From the NCBI RefSeq assembly GCF_002575655.3, contig NC_053035.3:91413322-91477321 (forward strand): a stretch of DNA of 64,000 nucleotides, written 5' to 3'. The notes under the pieces are model-generated. The model saw only the letters and a program-made list of their open reading frames with translations. It had not been told where the DNA came from and made no database searches. Shown one piece after another: positions 28,764-41,094 of the stretch. The stretch comes from Aegilops tauschii subsp. strangulata. Lineage: Eukaryota > Streptophyta > Magnoliopsida > Poales > Poaceae. A program made the position numbers and the translations under genes. Every line of letters starts with the position of its first letter. The first letter of the stretch is position 1.

Positions 28764-28788
28764 CTACTACCGCCGTCCCATAATATAA
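28764..28788. mobile_element. Stowaway MITE remnant split by the LINE
   Basis: CTACTACCGCCGTCCCATAA resembles the left end of Stowaway elements of the CTCCCTCCGTCCCATAATAT type. The family sequence continues with AAGAGCG, which is found on the far side of the LINE at 31151. This marks the LINE target. Confidence 0.6.
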
Positions 28789-31143
28789 CGGATGAAATCC
28801 TCACGCTGCATGAGGTATTGCACCATACCCATCAGAAGAAGAAATGTGGGATTGTGTTAAAATTGGACTTACAATAAGATAAACTGGGATTTCCTTCTGG
28901 AATGTCATCACAATCGTGGCTTTGGGACAACCTGGTGTGGATGGATAGAAAGAATCATACATAATGGCACGGTGAGCATTAAGCTGAACAATGAAACAGA
29001 ACCATACTTCCAAAGTCACAAAGGGGTCCGGCAAGGCGACCCCCACTCTCCTTTCCTCTTTAATTTGGCTGTTGAGACACTCTCGAAGATGGTTCTCAGT
29101 GCCCAAAAAGAAAAAATGTTGACGGGCCTAGCACCTGACTTGATCAAAGGGGGTGTGGCTATTCTGCAGTATGTAGATGACACTATAATATGCTTTGAAC
29201 ATGATAAAGAAGCGGCTGTGAACCTTAAACTCTTGTTGTACCTGTTTGAACTTATGTCAGGGCTTAAGATCAACTTCATGAAAAGTGAAATCCTTTGTGT
29301 TGGTGGAGATGATAGCACCCTTTCCTTTTACGCTGATCTCTTTAACTGTAGTATTGGACACTTCCCAATGAAATACTTGGGAGTCCCAGTCAGTTTTTCA
29401 TCTTTGCGTAGCATAGACTGGGATTTTATGGATGTGAGGTTCCTTAAATGTTGTGAATCCGGATTGGTAATGCAACATCCTGAGGTGGGAGACTCATCCT
29501 TCTCAATTCCTCTCTGACCAGCATTGTTTTTTTAACTACATGTCCATGTCCCTACTCCCCAAAGGGGTGATAGAGAAACTGGATAAACACCGTAAGCGGT
29601 TCTTTGGCAAGAGCATGAGGGTCGTAAACGATATCATCTAGTGAGATGGGACAGAATCTGTAGATCCAAAGAGAATGGGGGATTGGGAGTAAAAGATCAT
29701 CATAAACAGAATTTAAGCCTCCTCACCAAGTGGTGGTGGAAGCTGGAAACAAAACAAGGACTGTGGCAGGATGTGATCCGGGCCAAGTACTTCAAAAAAG
29801 ATACAGTGGCCTCGGTTAAAACTAAGTTCAATGATTCCCCAATTTGGAAAACTATCATGAAAACCAAAGATCACTACCTTGCTGGCAGAAAAGTGATTTT
29901 GCAATCTGGAGACCTTGCTAGATTGTGGGTTGACCCAGTTGGCAATGAGCCTCCTCTTCGGATACAGTTCCCTATGATATATAATATATGCAATTATCAG
30001 GAGATCACGGTTGCTAAGTTCAGGGGAGGGGTGGAGGAGAGTGACTTTTTTAGAAGGCAACTCCACCCTCCCATGCTTGAACAGTGGAACAAACTCAAAT
30101 CTATAGTGGAACACATGGCCATTAGTGAAGCTGACCAAGTGGTTTGGACCTTGGGGAAGAAGAGTAGATTTACTACGAAATCTGTATACGAATACTTGGA
30201 GAGAAATGTGGCGGGGGCAAACTACAAATGGATCTGGAAAGCAAAGACCCCCCTTAAGATTCAAATTTTTCTTTGGCAACTATTCCAGGATGCTATCCTA
30301 ACAAGAGATGTAATGAGTAGACGAAAGTGGCTGGGGAATCCTACTTGTTCCTTCTGTGATGGGAGAGAAACATCCCATCATCTTTTCTTCACTTGTCCTG
30401 TGCCCAGAGTCCTCTAGAGAACTGTAGGATGTGTTCTGGGCACGGAACTGTGTCCCAACAACATATGGCAGTACTATTCCTGGGCCTATGCGTTTTTACC
30501 TGATGGGGAGAAATTTTATACTTTTTGGCTTAGCAGGGCTCTGCTCGGCGATGTGGATTAATCGTAACAGTGTTACCTTTGAGTCCAAGCAGATGAGGTC
30601 ACCTTTTGATGTGGTTTACACTGCATGTGGTTTTCTTAACTACTGGGCAGGTTTGATGACAGGGGATGATTGGGAGATGATGGAGCGCGGAGCCAAGATG
30701 CTGAGAACCAATGCTTCAATGCTTCAAACATGATGCGGATCTGTGCAGCGCCGAGGGGAACGTCAAACTAAGAGCGAAGCGCGAGGGGCACGCTATCTGC
30801 ACTCCGCTCCCTTTTGCTGCTTAGATAGTCCATTTGCTCTTGCGTGGGCACATATCTGTGTCTGGGATAGTCATTTTGCTCCTGCGTGGGCACATGTCTG
30901 TGTATGGAGTTGCCTTATAAACTTGTATGAACCCTTCTGGTCATGTTAGTGTCGCCTACAGGTTTAGGGTGTCGTTGGGTTTTCGCCCCATGGTGAGCTG
31001 CTCGATGACGAGTGTTCATTGTGGGTTTCCCAGCAGTGCTTTGAGCTCGCTTTCCCCTTTCTAGGTTTCCTTTCAAACTCTTAAGACTATCAGTATTTTC
31101 ATTATGCAAGTAATGGAAAGGGGTTACGCCCGACTAAAAAATA
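28789..31143 (+). mobile_element. 5'-truncated LINE (L1-type non-LTR retrotransposon)
   Basis: Flanked by a 9-bp direct repeat ATAATATAA (28780-28788 and 31144-31152) and ending in an A-rich tail (31135-31143). It starts inside the reverse transcriptase domain, so the endonuclease and ORF1 are missing. This is the usual result of incomplete reverse transcription. The insertion split a Stowaway element. Confidence 0.85.
28800..30733 (+). pseudogene. LINE reverse transcriptase and zf-RVT remnant
   Basis: The frame at 28972-29517 reads RT fingers/palm sequence (GVRQGDPHSPFLFNLAVETL) with the catalytic YVDD at 29170-29181. After a frameshift, 29641-30417 encodes the thumb/connection part and a zinc-binding zf-RVT segment (PTCSFCDGRETSHHLFFTCP). 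30431-30733 continues the C-terminal tail in another frame. RT of this class copies element RNA at a nicked target. The frame changes at about 29465-29640 and 30415-30430, together with the missing N-terminus, make it non-functional. Confidence 0.85.
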
Positions 31144-31152
31144 ATAATATAA

Positions 31153-31408
31153 GAGCGACAGTAATACTGAGCACCAAGCCCATGCATTGCTAACAGAAAC
31201 TACAAAAGTAAATAAATAAACCATGTGCGTGTGTATTATCAAAAGACAACCTTGACAAGTATTTTGGAACGGGGAGGGTACAAGTCAGAGTGGTCTAACG
31301 TTGCTTCAATATCTCTATCTTTTTTGTCGTCCTACAACCGTTAAAGCTTTGCTTTGATGTGGACAATCAAGGGCTCGGCATTGAGTTTGCTCAACGCTAA
31401 ACATCTCA
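31153..31408. other. Intergenic, MITE remnant then unrecognised
   Basis: Starts with the right-hand continuation of the split Stowaway remnant (AGAGCGACAG...). The mirror-image end of that element is not found, so it was truncated. Nothing else is recognised. Confidence 0.35.
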
Positions 31409-31636
31409 GGCTGGTCGTAGTGATAGTGCTTTAGCAAATAAAATAGCGGATTTGAAGACAAGTTTGCTTATGTGGCATATAGTTAATGAGGAGAGAGGAG
31501 TTTGGAGTAACATAACGCAATCCAAAGCAAAATGAGTCTACAATGTAATAAATGCAATCATCTATGATACTACTTCTACGTTATTCTGCACTATCAAGGT
31601 AATACTAGTCTAAGTTACTCCCCACTATGACTAGCC
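31409..31636. mobile_element. MITE, 228 bp, 3-bp TSD
   Basis: Ends GGCTGGTCGTAGTGATAGT and ACTCCCCACTATGACTAGCC are imperfect inverted repeats, flanked by TCA on both sides (31406-31408, 31637-31639). It is a common grass miniature-element end, but I cannot assign the superfamily from a 3-bp TSD alone. Confidence 0.6.
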
Positions 31637-32294
31637 TCACGAACATTTATATTGAGCTTCCGTGCCAGTTTTGGAGTTTGTATGTTCATGTGTTTCACTC
31701 TTGGAATCCAATGGGAGAAACAATTATAGCTTTTTATTGGTCTGTTACGTGTCGAATTGCACATATATGAAAGTATCTCTAACCGATGCCTTATAATGCT
31801 TTAGAGGAGTAAAGTTTCCACCCTCAAAAGCTTTAGAGGAGCATCATTTTTACTCGAGGCGCCTCTCGATCCATAAATATACTTGGCTGTAGTCGAGTGG
31901 AGTAAAAATTTCGTTCGCTCCGAAGAAGTGCCTGCACCTCCCATCCCGTTAACGCCGTCGTGGCCCAGCCCCCGATTGTCGCCACTGCACCCCTCCGCCA
32001 TAGCCTCATGTTGTCATGGCCTACCCAGCCGTCGAGCTCCAGCAATTCGCTGAGATGGTGGTCGCCCTGTCTTTGTCGCCATGCGGGAGAACACCATGTC
32101 GTCGGAGTCGTCGCTCCACTCCACTAGTTGGCCACCGGGATCCCCGAAGCTGATGCTCCTCCATCCCTTGCGCGACCTCGGTTTGGTGGTGTGGCGGCGC
32201 AGGAAGTGGCAGCGCAAGCGGGGTGGTTGGCTGATGGCCATATAATTCGGCGGGGCTGGAGAGGGAACTATGGCCATGGAGCTTACTCGCGACG
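31637..32294. other. Intergenic upstream of the first Angela LTR
   Basis: At about 31770-31860 two AT-rich phrases around CTTTAGAGGAG repeat, suggesting the end of another decayed miniature element. Bases 31900-32290 are GC-rich with small overlapping frames on both strands and no recognised domain. The Angela insertion at 32295 interrupts this stretch. Confidence 0.35.
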
Positions 32295-34036
32295 TGAAGG
32301 AAATATGCCCTAGAGGCAATAATAAAGTCATTAATTATTTCCTTATATCATGATAAATGTTTATTATTCATGCTAGAATTGTATTAACCAAAAACTTGAT
32401 ACATGTGTGAATACATAGACAAAACAAAGTGTCCCTAGTATGCCTCTACTAGACTAGCTCGTTAATCAAAGATGGTTAAGTTTCCTGACCATAGACATGT
32501 GTTGTCATTTGATGAACAGGATCACATCATTAGGAGAATGATGTGATGGACAAGACCCATCCGTTAGCTTAGCACTATGATCATTTAGTTTATTGCTATT
32601 GCTTTCTTCATGACTTATACATGTTCCTATGACTATGAGATTATGCAACTACCGAATACCGGAGGAACACTTATTGTGCTATCAAACGTCACAACGTAAC
32701 TGGGTGATTATAAAGATGCTCTACAGGTGCCTCCGATGGTGTTTGTTGAGTTGACATAGATCAAGATTAGGATTTGTCACTCCGGTTGTCGGAGAGGTAT
32801 CTCTGGGCCCTCTCGGTAATGCACATCACTATAAGCCTTGCAAGCAATGTGACTAATGAGTTAGTTGCGGGGTTATGCATTACGGAATGAGTAAAGAGAC
32901 TTGCCGGTAACGAGATTGAACTAGGTATTGAGATACCGACGATCGAATCTCGGGCAAGTAACATACCGATGACAAAGGGAACAACGTATGTTGTTATGCG
33001 GTTTGACCGATAAAGATCTTCGTAGAATATGTAGGAACCAATATGAGCATCCAAGTTCCGCTATTGGTTATTGACCGGAGATGAGTCTCGGTCATGTCTA
33101 CATAGTTATCGAACCCGTAGGGTCCGCACGCTTAACGTTTGGTGACGATCGGTATTATGAGTTTATGTGATTTGATGTACCGAAGGTTGTTCGGAGTCCC
33201 GGATGAGATCACGGACATGACGATGAGTCTCGAAATGGTCGAGATGTAAAGATTGATATATTGGAAGGCTATATTCAGACATCGGAAAGGTTCCGAGTGA
33301 TTCGGGTATTTTTCAGAGTACCGGAGAGTTACGGGAATTCGCCGGGGGGGGGGGGGGGGGTCAATGGGCCTTCGGCTTTAGTGGAAGTAGAGGGCAGCAA
33401 GGAAGTGTGGGGTGCGCCCCCCTAGGCCCAAACCGAATTGGTTTAGGGCTTTGGGGGCCGGCCCCCTCTTTCCTTCCTCCCTCCTCCTCTTTCCTTCCCC
33501 TCCTAGTTGGACTAGGAAAGGGGGAACATACTCCTAGTAGGAGTAGGATTCCCCCCTTGGGGCGCACCCTATGAGGCCGTCGGCCCCCTCCCCTTGCTCC
33601 TTTATATACGTGGCCAGGGGGCACCCCAAAGACACACAAGTTGATCATTGATCTCTTAGTCGTGTGCGGTGCCCCCTCCACCATAATCCACCTCGGTCAT
33701 ATCGTTACAGTGCTTAGGCGAAGCCCTGCGCCGGTAGCTTCATCATCACCATCATCACGCCATTGTGCTGACGAAGCTCTCCCTTGACACTTTGCTGGAT
33801 CGTGAGTTCGTGGGACGTCACCGAGCCGAACGTGTGCAAATCGCGGAGGTGTCGTACTTTCGGTGCTAGGATCGGTCGATCGTGAAGACGTACGACTACA
33901 TCAACCGCGTTGTCATAACGCTTCCGCTTACGGTCTACGATGATACGTGGACTACACTCTCTCCTCTCGTTGCTATGCATCACCATGATCTTGCATGTGC
34001 GTAGGAATTTTTTTGAAATTACTGCATTCCCCAACA
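32295..34036 (+). mobile_element. Angela/WIS-type Copia element 1, left LTR
   Basis: A 1742-bp LTR starting TGAAGGAAATATGCCCTAGA and ending ...TTCCCCAACA, followed by the primer-site-like TGGCATCCGAGCCAGG. It contains a TATA-like TTTATATACG near 33600 and a 17-G run at 33344-33360. The partner LTR lies beyond the window, so age and TSD cannot be read (left flank CGACG). The sequence closely matches the LTRs of the second Angela copy. Confidence 0.9.
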
Positions 34037-34726
34037 ATGGCATCCGAGCCAGGTTTATGCGTAGATGTTATATGCACGAGTAGAACACAAGTGAGTTGTG
34101 GGTGATAATAGTCATACTGCTTACCAGCATGTCATACTTTGATTCGGCAGTATTGTTGGATGAAGCGGCCCGGACCGACATTACGTGTACGCTTACGCGA
34201 GACTGGTTCTACCGACGTGCTTCGCACAGAGGTGGTTGGCGGGTGTCAGTTTCTCCAACTTTAGTTGAATCGAGTGTGGCTACGCCCGGTCCTTGTTGAA
34301 GGTTAAAACAACACATACTTGACGAAAAATCGTTGTGGTTTTGATGCGTAGGTAAGAACGGTTCTTGCTCAGCCTGTAGCAGCCACGTAAAACTTGCAAC
34401 AACAAAGTAGAGGACGTCTAACTTGTTTTTGCAGGGCATGTTGTGATGTGATATGGTCAAGACATGATGCTAAATTTTGTTGTATGAGATGATCATGTTT
34501 TGTAACAGAGTTATCGGCAACTGGCAGGAGCCATATGGTTGTCGCTTTATTGTATGAAATGCAATCGCCATGTAATTGCTTTACTTTATCACTAAGCGGT
34601 AGCGATAATCGTAGAAGCAATAGTTGGCGAGACGACAACGATGCTACGATGGAGATCAAGGTGTCGCGCCGGTGACGATGGTGATCATGACGGTGCTTTG
34701 GAGATGGAGATCAAAGGCACAAGATG
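34037..34726 (+). mobile_element. Angela element 1, 5' untranslated internal part
   Basis: Leader region between LTR and gag, alignable by eye with 44731-45425 of the second Angela. It is interrupted at 34726 by the Maximus-type insertion and resumes at 58331. Confidence 0.88.
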
Positions 34727-34731
34727 ATGAT
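34727..34731. repeat. Target-site duplication ATGAT (left)
   Basis: ATGAT here is repeated at 58326-58330, exactly bordering the Maximus-type element. The uninterrupted sequence exists in Angela 2 at about 45421-45436, which confirms the insertion point. Confidence 0.93.
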
Positions 34732-36235
34732 TGAAAGTGCGTTATATCGACTAGAGGGGGGTGAATAGGCGATTTTTATGAATTCTTCACTGAGGAATTT
34801 GCGGGTGAGGAAATTCCTTAGTGAAGAACTACTTGCAACGGAATAAGTACTCAAAAGTAAACATAACAGAGCACAAGCATGGTCATCATGATGAGATGAA
34901 GACAAGCACAGAGTATAGAAAGCGTAAACACAGGATAACACAAGATGAAGACAAACAGACTGAAGAAATAGAACTGAGGAAATTGAGAAAGTCTTCAGTC
35001 AAAGTCTTCAAACACATATATGAACAAGTGCACAACACAGTTATGAGGAAATGGAAGAGTTGAGGAAATAGAACCAGTAAGCTTGGTGAAGACAATGATT
35101 TGGTAGACCAGTTCCAACTGCTGTCTCAGTTGTACGTCTTGTTGGAGCGGCTAGGTATTTAAATATGAGGACACACAGTCCCGGACACACAGTCCTCACC
35201 GTATTCTCCTTGAGCTAAGGTCACACAGACCTCGCTCAATCACTCGTGGTAAGTCTTCAGGCGACTTCCAAACCTTCACAGACTCGGTCACTCGGCGATC
35301 CACAATTCCTCTTGGATTCTCTAGACCATGACGCCTAACCGTCTGGAAGAAGCACAGTCTTGAAAGGTAACAAGCGTCGGATCCACGCAGGATCAATCTC
35401 TTTAGTGATGCTCAATCACTTTGGGTTTGTAGGGGTTTGGGTTTTCCTCACTCAATGATTTTCGCTTAGAGTCCTCGGAGGATGGGATGCTCTCAAATGA
35501 CAAGTGTCAGTTTCTCTTGGAGCAGCCAACCAGCTAGTGGTTGTAGGGGGCGGCTATTTATAGCCTAGGGAGCAGCCCGACATGATAAGACATAAATGCC
35601 CTTCAATGATATGACCGTTAGGTGGGTAGATATTTTGCGGCAGCTGGCACAAGGCACAACAACGGTCGGAAATTTGAGTATCAAATTCCTCAGGGCTATC
35701 ATGTTCCTCACTGTGTAGGCAATCCGCACTGGCGAATTCTTAACTCCTCAGTCAGAACAAATTCCTCAGAGACCAGAAGAACTTCGTCTCTGTCACTGAA
35801 GAAATTGACTGAACTGTATGAGATTTCCAATGGCTTCACTCAAAGGGATTGGTAGGTGTAGGATTTTGAGATGAGCATCACTTGGAAAGTGTTTCCTTAG
35901 TTTTACCTCGACCCCCTTTAACAGTACGGTGTTTCCTATGACTCAAGAAAGAGAAAATGAAACTATGAAAACAAAAGTCTTCACGCTTCATGTTCCTCGA
36001 ATGAATACCAAGTCTTCAAGGTCACACCAATTTCTTCACTTTCAAGGTCTTCAGAAAGTCTTCAGAAATCCAAAGTCTTCAGTCGAAGAACTTCATTTTT
36101 AGGGGCCGACTTTCTCTGTAAATATCAAACTCCTCATGGACTTATAGACCCGTGTACACTCACAAACGCATCAGTCCCTGAACCTATAAGTCTTCAATAC
36201 ACCAAAATCACTAAGGGGCACTAGATGCACTTACA
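34732..36235 (-). repeat. 3' LTR of the Maximus-type element
   Basis: 1504 bp. On the + strand it starts TGAAAGTGCGTTATATCGAC and ends ...GATGCACTTACA, so on the - strand it begins TGTAAGTGCATC and ends in ...TTTCA. It contains a - strand TATAAATA at about 35555-35562. It pairs with 56476-57974. Confidence 0.92.
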
Positions 36236-36254
36236 ATCTCCCCCTTTTTGGTGA
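36236..36254 (-). promoter_or_regulatory. Polypurine tract of the Maximus-type element
   Basis: On the - strand AAAAAGGGGGAGAT directly precedes the 3' LTR. This is the expected plus-strand DNA priming site. A second copy lies beside the right LTR at 57975. Confidence 0.85.
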
Positions 36255-36754
36255 TTGATGACAATATAGGTTAAGTTTTCAACGGGGATAAACATATGAA
36301 GTGTAAATACTGATATTTAGGAATTTGATTGCAAGATATAGAAGAACTCCCCCTGAAGATGTGCATAGTGAGGAATTTGCTTTTGAAGCAATGCACACTT
36401 GAAGAGTTGAATCATGGAGATCTCCCCCTATATCTTGTAATTCATACATGCATTTGACATATAATATGAAGAATTTGAAATGCATGATGAAATATGGTGA
36501 CTGATGTAATTCAACATGCGTGCATTAACATTAGCGAGGAATAAGCAAGCAGAAAATCATAGCAAAAGTATCAAGCCACCATAGAGTTTAAGTTTACAAC
36601 TCGATCCAGCAAAGTCATCAAAAGAACGAGAGTTGTAACTTAGAATAAACGCCCATATAAGATAGACCCGCTTGAAGACTAACTCAAATTTCTCTCCCTT
36701 TGTCATCGAATGACCAAAAGGGTTGAAAATGAGGACTAACGCCCCTGAAGAATA

Positions 36755-39700
36755 TCAAGTTGATGGAGGAGCGCCAGCGTTGTTGGGGTCGTTTGTTGAT
36801 GTTGGGCCTGCCGCAGTGTCGTCCAAGTCTTCATGCTCGTCGGTTTCGCGCGATGAAGAATAGGAGCTGGCCACCAAGGAAGGAACCTTGACCTTCTTGT
36901 ATTTCTTCGGTGGAGGAGCAGACCAGTCAAAATCTTCCTTGAGACCCATTTTCTTCAGATCTTCTTCACCATATACATGTGACAGAATAGCCCAGGTGCG
37001 ACCGAAGACTTCATGGAGGTAGTAATGGTTTTTCTTCACTGCATTGTGTGTAGCAGTCATGTTGTGAAGAATTGAACCAAACTGACGCTTAACCCATTTA
37101 TGGTTTCGATCCACCTTCTGGTGAAGACTAAGCAGAAGTTCACGGTCAGTCATCACACGAGGAGCAGTGGCTTGAGGATTTGGCTTGGATGCATGGGCAG
37201 CAGAATCGTGAGTGGCAGAGTCATCATTGGTGGAATAAGATGCAACTTTGCGAAACTGACCATCCAATGGACTAATGCCTTCATCAATAACAGCTGGTGC
37301 CTTGCCCTTTTCATCAGCTAGGAATAGGTCCGCTTGAGGACTTCAATCGGGGGCAAGTAGCTGAGATGATTCTGAAAATCAGCCTTGTAGTTGAGTGAAG
37401 ACCTTGTTCTGAGGAATCTCATGATCCAAGGAGCATAAGGCTTCAACTCAAATGGTGACATAGCGACATTGGCCATAGTCCTCATGAAGAAATCATGGAA
37501 GTTGACGGGAACGCCATGCATGATATTGAAAAGCAGATTCTTCACGATGCTAACGATTTCTTCTTCATTCGAGTCGTGGCCCTTGATAGGACTCAATGTC
37601 TTCGTCAGAATGCGATAGACAGTCCGAGGCACATATAGTAATTCCTTCACGAGGAATTTTGTTCTTGGGGCCTGACCTGGCTTCAATGGCTTCATCAGCA
37701 CTTGCATATAATGATCTGTAAGCTCAGGCTCTTGGTACATGCAACGTGCAGCTTCAAGGGGAGGGCTGAGAGGCAAAGCACGAAGCAATTCAGTAGCTGG
37801 TGCTTTGTAGTGAGTGTTTTCAGTCATCCAGTCTAGCACCCATGAATTCACATCTTCAGAGTTTCTGGTGATATGCAGCGTTACATAGAATTGAAGAATG
37901 AGTTCTTCATTCCAATCACAGATGTCAGTGCAGAAATTTAACAGTCCAGCGTCATGAAGAACACTGAGGACTGGTGCGAAGCACGACAGAGATTCCATAT
38001 CCACGTGAGGAATGTGCTCATGATCGAAGACTTTTTCTTTGTTAAACAGCACTGAGGAATAGAAATTTGCCTGGCTGGCAGTCCAGAAACGCCTCTTCCT
38101 AATGCGAGCAGAGTCATAGGGGTTGTAATCTGTGAAGAATACATGCTCTCCGAAGAAATCATCAGTCTTGAATTTTTGCTTCCTTGAGAATGGTCCTTTG
38201 GCTTGGGTTGAGGAGTGTCAGTCAGTTGCATCACAACCTCAGGAATCGCAATCTCAGGTTCTTCAGGCTGAGGAATTTCCGGTTCTTCTTCAGTGGCAGT
38301 CTGCGTCTTCAAAGATTCAGCAGCAGCAGTTTCTTCAGCACTAGTGGCTGGAATTTCTTCACGAACAGACGAAGTGGGTGAGTTTCTTCAGAGCCCAATT
38401 GAACAGTATGTGTTGGGGACTGAGGGATTTGTTGCAATGGCGTGAACAGAGGAGAGTTGGGATGCTGACTATCCCAAAAATCATCATTGATCAATGGAGT
38501 AGTACTCCCAATGTCCACGTCAGAATTTTGTTCATCCAATTCCTCAACGCTGACCTCTTCAGCAGTGAACTGAGGCATGGGTGAGGAGACAATTGGGGTT
38601 GAAGGGATTACATCCACTTCAATTTCTTCATCCAACTGCTCTGACGAAGCAGCAGAAGGATTTTCTTCATCGGATTCGCTAGGAATCACATATTCTTCAT
38701 CATAAGGAACAAGGTCCTTTGATGGCATGGTTGAGATAGGAACATCATCAATGGGGTTTGCAAACGAGCTGGTCAAAGGCTTCATCTTCTTCGGGGCTGA
38801 AGAATCTGATGAAGTTGATGCCTTCCTTTTCTTCACTGCTGCATGCTCTGCAGCCTTGGTCTTCTTCACATCTGATGCAGATGGAAGGATCGGAGTTGGG
38901 GTAGGCGCAGGAGGAGCAGAGGAACTTGGTCGAGTTTCTTCAGGCACAACTATCGCAGTTGCCCTGACTTCTTCATTTTCTTCAGGCGCACCACAAGTGG
39001 ATGCCCTGGCAATTTCTTCAGTGGCTGGAATGCAGTCATCAGCCCTGGTGCTTTCATTTTCTTCAGCAGCCTGATTTTCATCAGCGGTGCTGGCGTGCTC
39101 TTCAGTTGGTTGAGCAGAGACTTCGGCTTGAGGAATTTCTTGTTGCATTGGAGTCGCAACATTGGAGGTGAACTTTTCAGACAATTTCACAAACCTGACT
39201 TTGGCTCCAAGCCAGTCAGCATGGTATGCGTCAAATTCATCACTGAGTTTCTTGATCTCAGATTGAATAGTGACAAGTTCTTCAGTTGTCATAGAGACAA
39301 CATTTTTCTTCAGGAAGCGCTCCTTCCTGTACTACGCTTTCTTGATCTACCTGGCCTTTTCAAATTTCCATTTCTCTTCTTGAATGAAGGCACTCAGCAT
39401 ATGACTTTGGCCAGGAGTCAACTTTAAATCAGGCATAGGAGTGTTGGGGTCCTTGTGCCAGAGATCAATGTAGTCGAGGATCAACTTTGGATCCAAAAGC
39501 AGAGGCACATTTGTGCCCTTGGCTCTAGCGGCCCTGACCTTCCTATCTCTGATGATTTCGGCAAGTTCCTCATCATCAGCTTCGTCTTCATCAGACGGCA
39601 CTCGAAAGGCGACCTGCTTCTTGTGAGGACTTGGGCGAGTACCTCGTCCAGCAGTGGCCTTAGTCTTCAGCAGAGAGGGGCCAGTTGAAGAATTTGGTGC

Positions 39701-40496
39701 AGCTGAGGAACTAGCAGAGGCTCCTGAGGCAATAGAGATGCCTGTTGTCCTTTGGCACATGGTGTGATGCACAGGTGCTGAGGACTTTGGCGGAGGAGCT
39801 GAGGACTTTGGAGGAGCTGGAGCAGCATGAGGAGTTGGCCGTGAGGGCTTTGAAGATTCTGGCTGTGAGGGCATTGCTAAGGAACTTGGCCGTGAGGGCA
39901 TTGAAGAATAAGCACTTGGCTTTGTGAGCAGGCTTCTTTGACATGGCCTTCTTCGGTTTGACAGAGGCCTCAGTAGCAGCAGCAGCAGAGTCTTCGTTGA
40001 ATTTCCTCACTGCTTCTCTAGCTTGTCTGGCCAATTTGGCCTGGCGCTTGGCCCATTCATCAGGATAATCCTCACCGCGCTTGAGGCTTGTGGGATCTGC
40101 TTCTTGGCCAGGTGCCAATGGAGGTCTTGGGCATGGAGGATTTAGAGCGAATTTCTTCATGTATTTGGGAGTAACATATCTGTACTCCCTCCACTCTCTT
40201 ACCCATCTCCTTTCTATCCTCTGGATGCGCACCTTGCGCTGATTTTTGTCCTCTTTTCCAAACTTGGCCTCACCAGGAGTGCAGTAATCCTTATATATGT
40301 CATCAGGGATTTCAAACGCAGTATTGATCTCAGGCCTCTTTCCTCCTTTCTGTGGCTTCTTTCCATCAGCCATTTTCTTCAGATGAGGAATTTGAACAAT
40401 GGAATTCTCTGAAGATGTATGCAACTTTTCTTCGAGGAACGCTGCAAATGAGTTAAGTTGATGAGAACCTAGTGATTCAGCAGCGGACATGAGTAC
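36755..40496 (-). pseudogene. Extra 3' coding region of the Maximus-type element
   Basis: A ~3.7 kb - strand region between RNase H and the 3' LTR. It starts at the ATG at 40490 (MSAAESLGSHQLNSFAAFLE) and continues in pieces: 39901-39347, 39292-38309, 38312-37938, 38052-37318 and 37267-36755. Stops near 39346 and 39325 and frameshifts near 39920, 38380, 38200 and 37300 separate them. The N-terminal part is Lys/Arg-rich. The centre is Pro/Ser/Glu low complexity (SSAPPPKSSAP, EDEADDEELAEI). The C-terminal part is a compact globular-looking region (WTASQANFYSSVLFNKEK, LLYVPRTVYRILTKTLSPI). I see no signal peptide or membrane span, so an envelope role is not supported. The globular part recalls the uncharacterised 'putative plant transposon protein' families; this was not verified. 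Function unknown. Confidence 0.65.
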
Positions 40497-40819
40497 CTGT
40501 GAACAGAGTATAGTTGCGAGGAATTTGGAGAGGTCATATGCGTTCTCAGAGGTTTTTCAAAAAGAACAAGTTTGAGGAATTTGACCAGATGAGTCTTGAA
40601 GAATTTCACTAAGCGTTCTTTGTCTTAGGTTCCAGAGTTGTTTAGATCATAAATCCACACAATTGAGGAATCTTGAAGAAAAATTGTTGCTTAGAGAAAC
40701 GAATCAAGAACAGATGACATGTGAGGTGTTTAGTGTGTGAGGATTTGAAGAAAAACACCTTTGAAGATTTTGTAGAAGTCATTTGAATCAAAGAGGTAGT
40801 AAAAGTAACTTTTAATTAC
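40497..40819 (-). other. Putative intron before the extra ORF
   Basis: On the - strand CGTCCAG/GGTAATT at 40820/40819 gives a good donor and TTCACAG/GTACTC at 40497/40496 a good acceptor. Together they would remove 323 bases and join a GC-rich leader to the ATG at 40490. Inferred from sequence only. Confidence 0.4.
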
Positions 40820-41094
40820 CCTGGACGAAGAACACGACGAACTGGGAAGTGTAGATGTGAAGTTCGTCAGCTCAGATCTTCCACGCCCTAACTTGGCTGA
40901 GGAAGACAACTACGTCGGCTGCGGAGTGAAGAAATCCGCGGCCGGCGCAAGTACGGCGGCGATGAGGTCGAGGCAGTGAAGCTCTTCCTCACCGGCGACG
41001 ATGAAGTAGCGGCGGCGCTAGGGTTTGAGAAGCTCGAGCTGGAGTGAGGTCGAGCGGAGTAAAGGAGAAGTGAGGAAGGGGAGGGGTATTTATA
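40820..41094 (-). promoter_or_regulatory. Putative internal promoter and leader
   Basis: TATAAATA on the - strand (41094-41087) is followed after about 30 bases by a GC-rich leader with CAAACCCTAGCGCCGCCG, the look of a plant 5' UTR. It lies inside the retrotransposon, upstream of the extra coding region and far from either LTR promoter. Confidence 0.4.

Noticed and set aside
33344..33360. Long G runs here and at 51139-51155
   Set aside because: They fall at the same LTR position in Angela copies and vary in length; homopolymer instability or sequencing error, not a regulatory G-quadruplex that I can support.
36755..40490. Calling the extra coding region an envelope gene
   Set aside because: No signal peptide, membrane span or cleavage site visible; the label would rest only on its position in the element.
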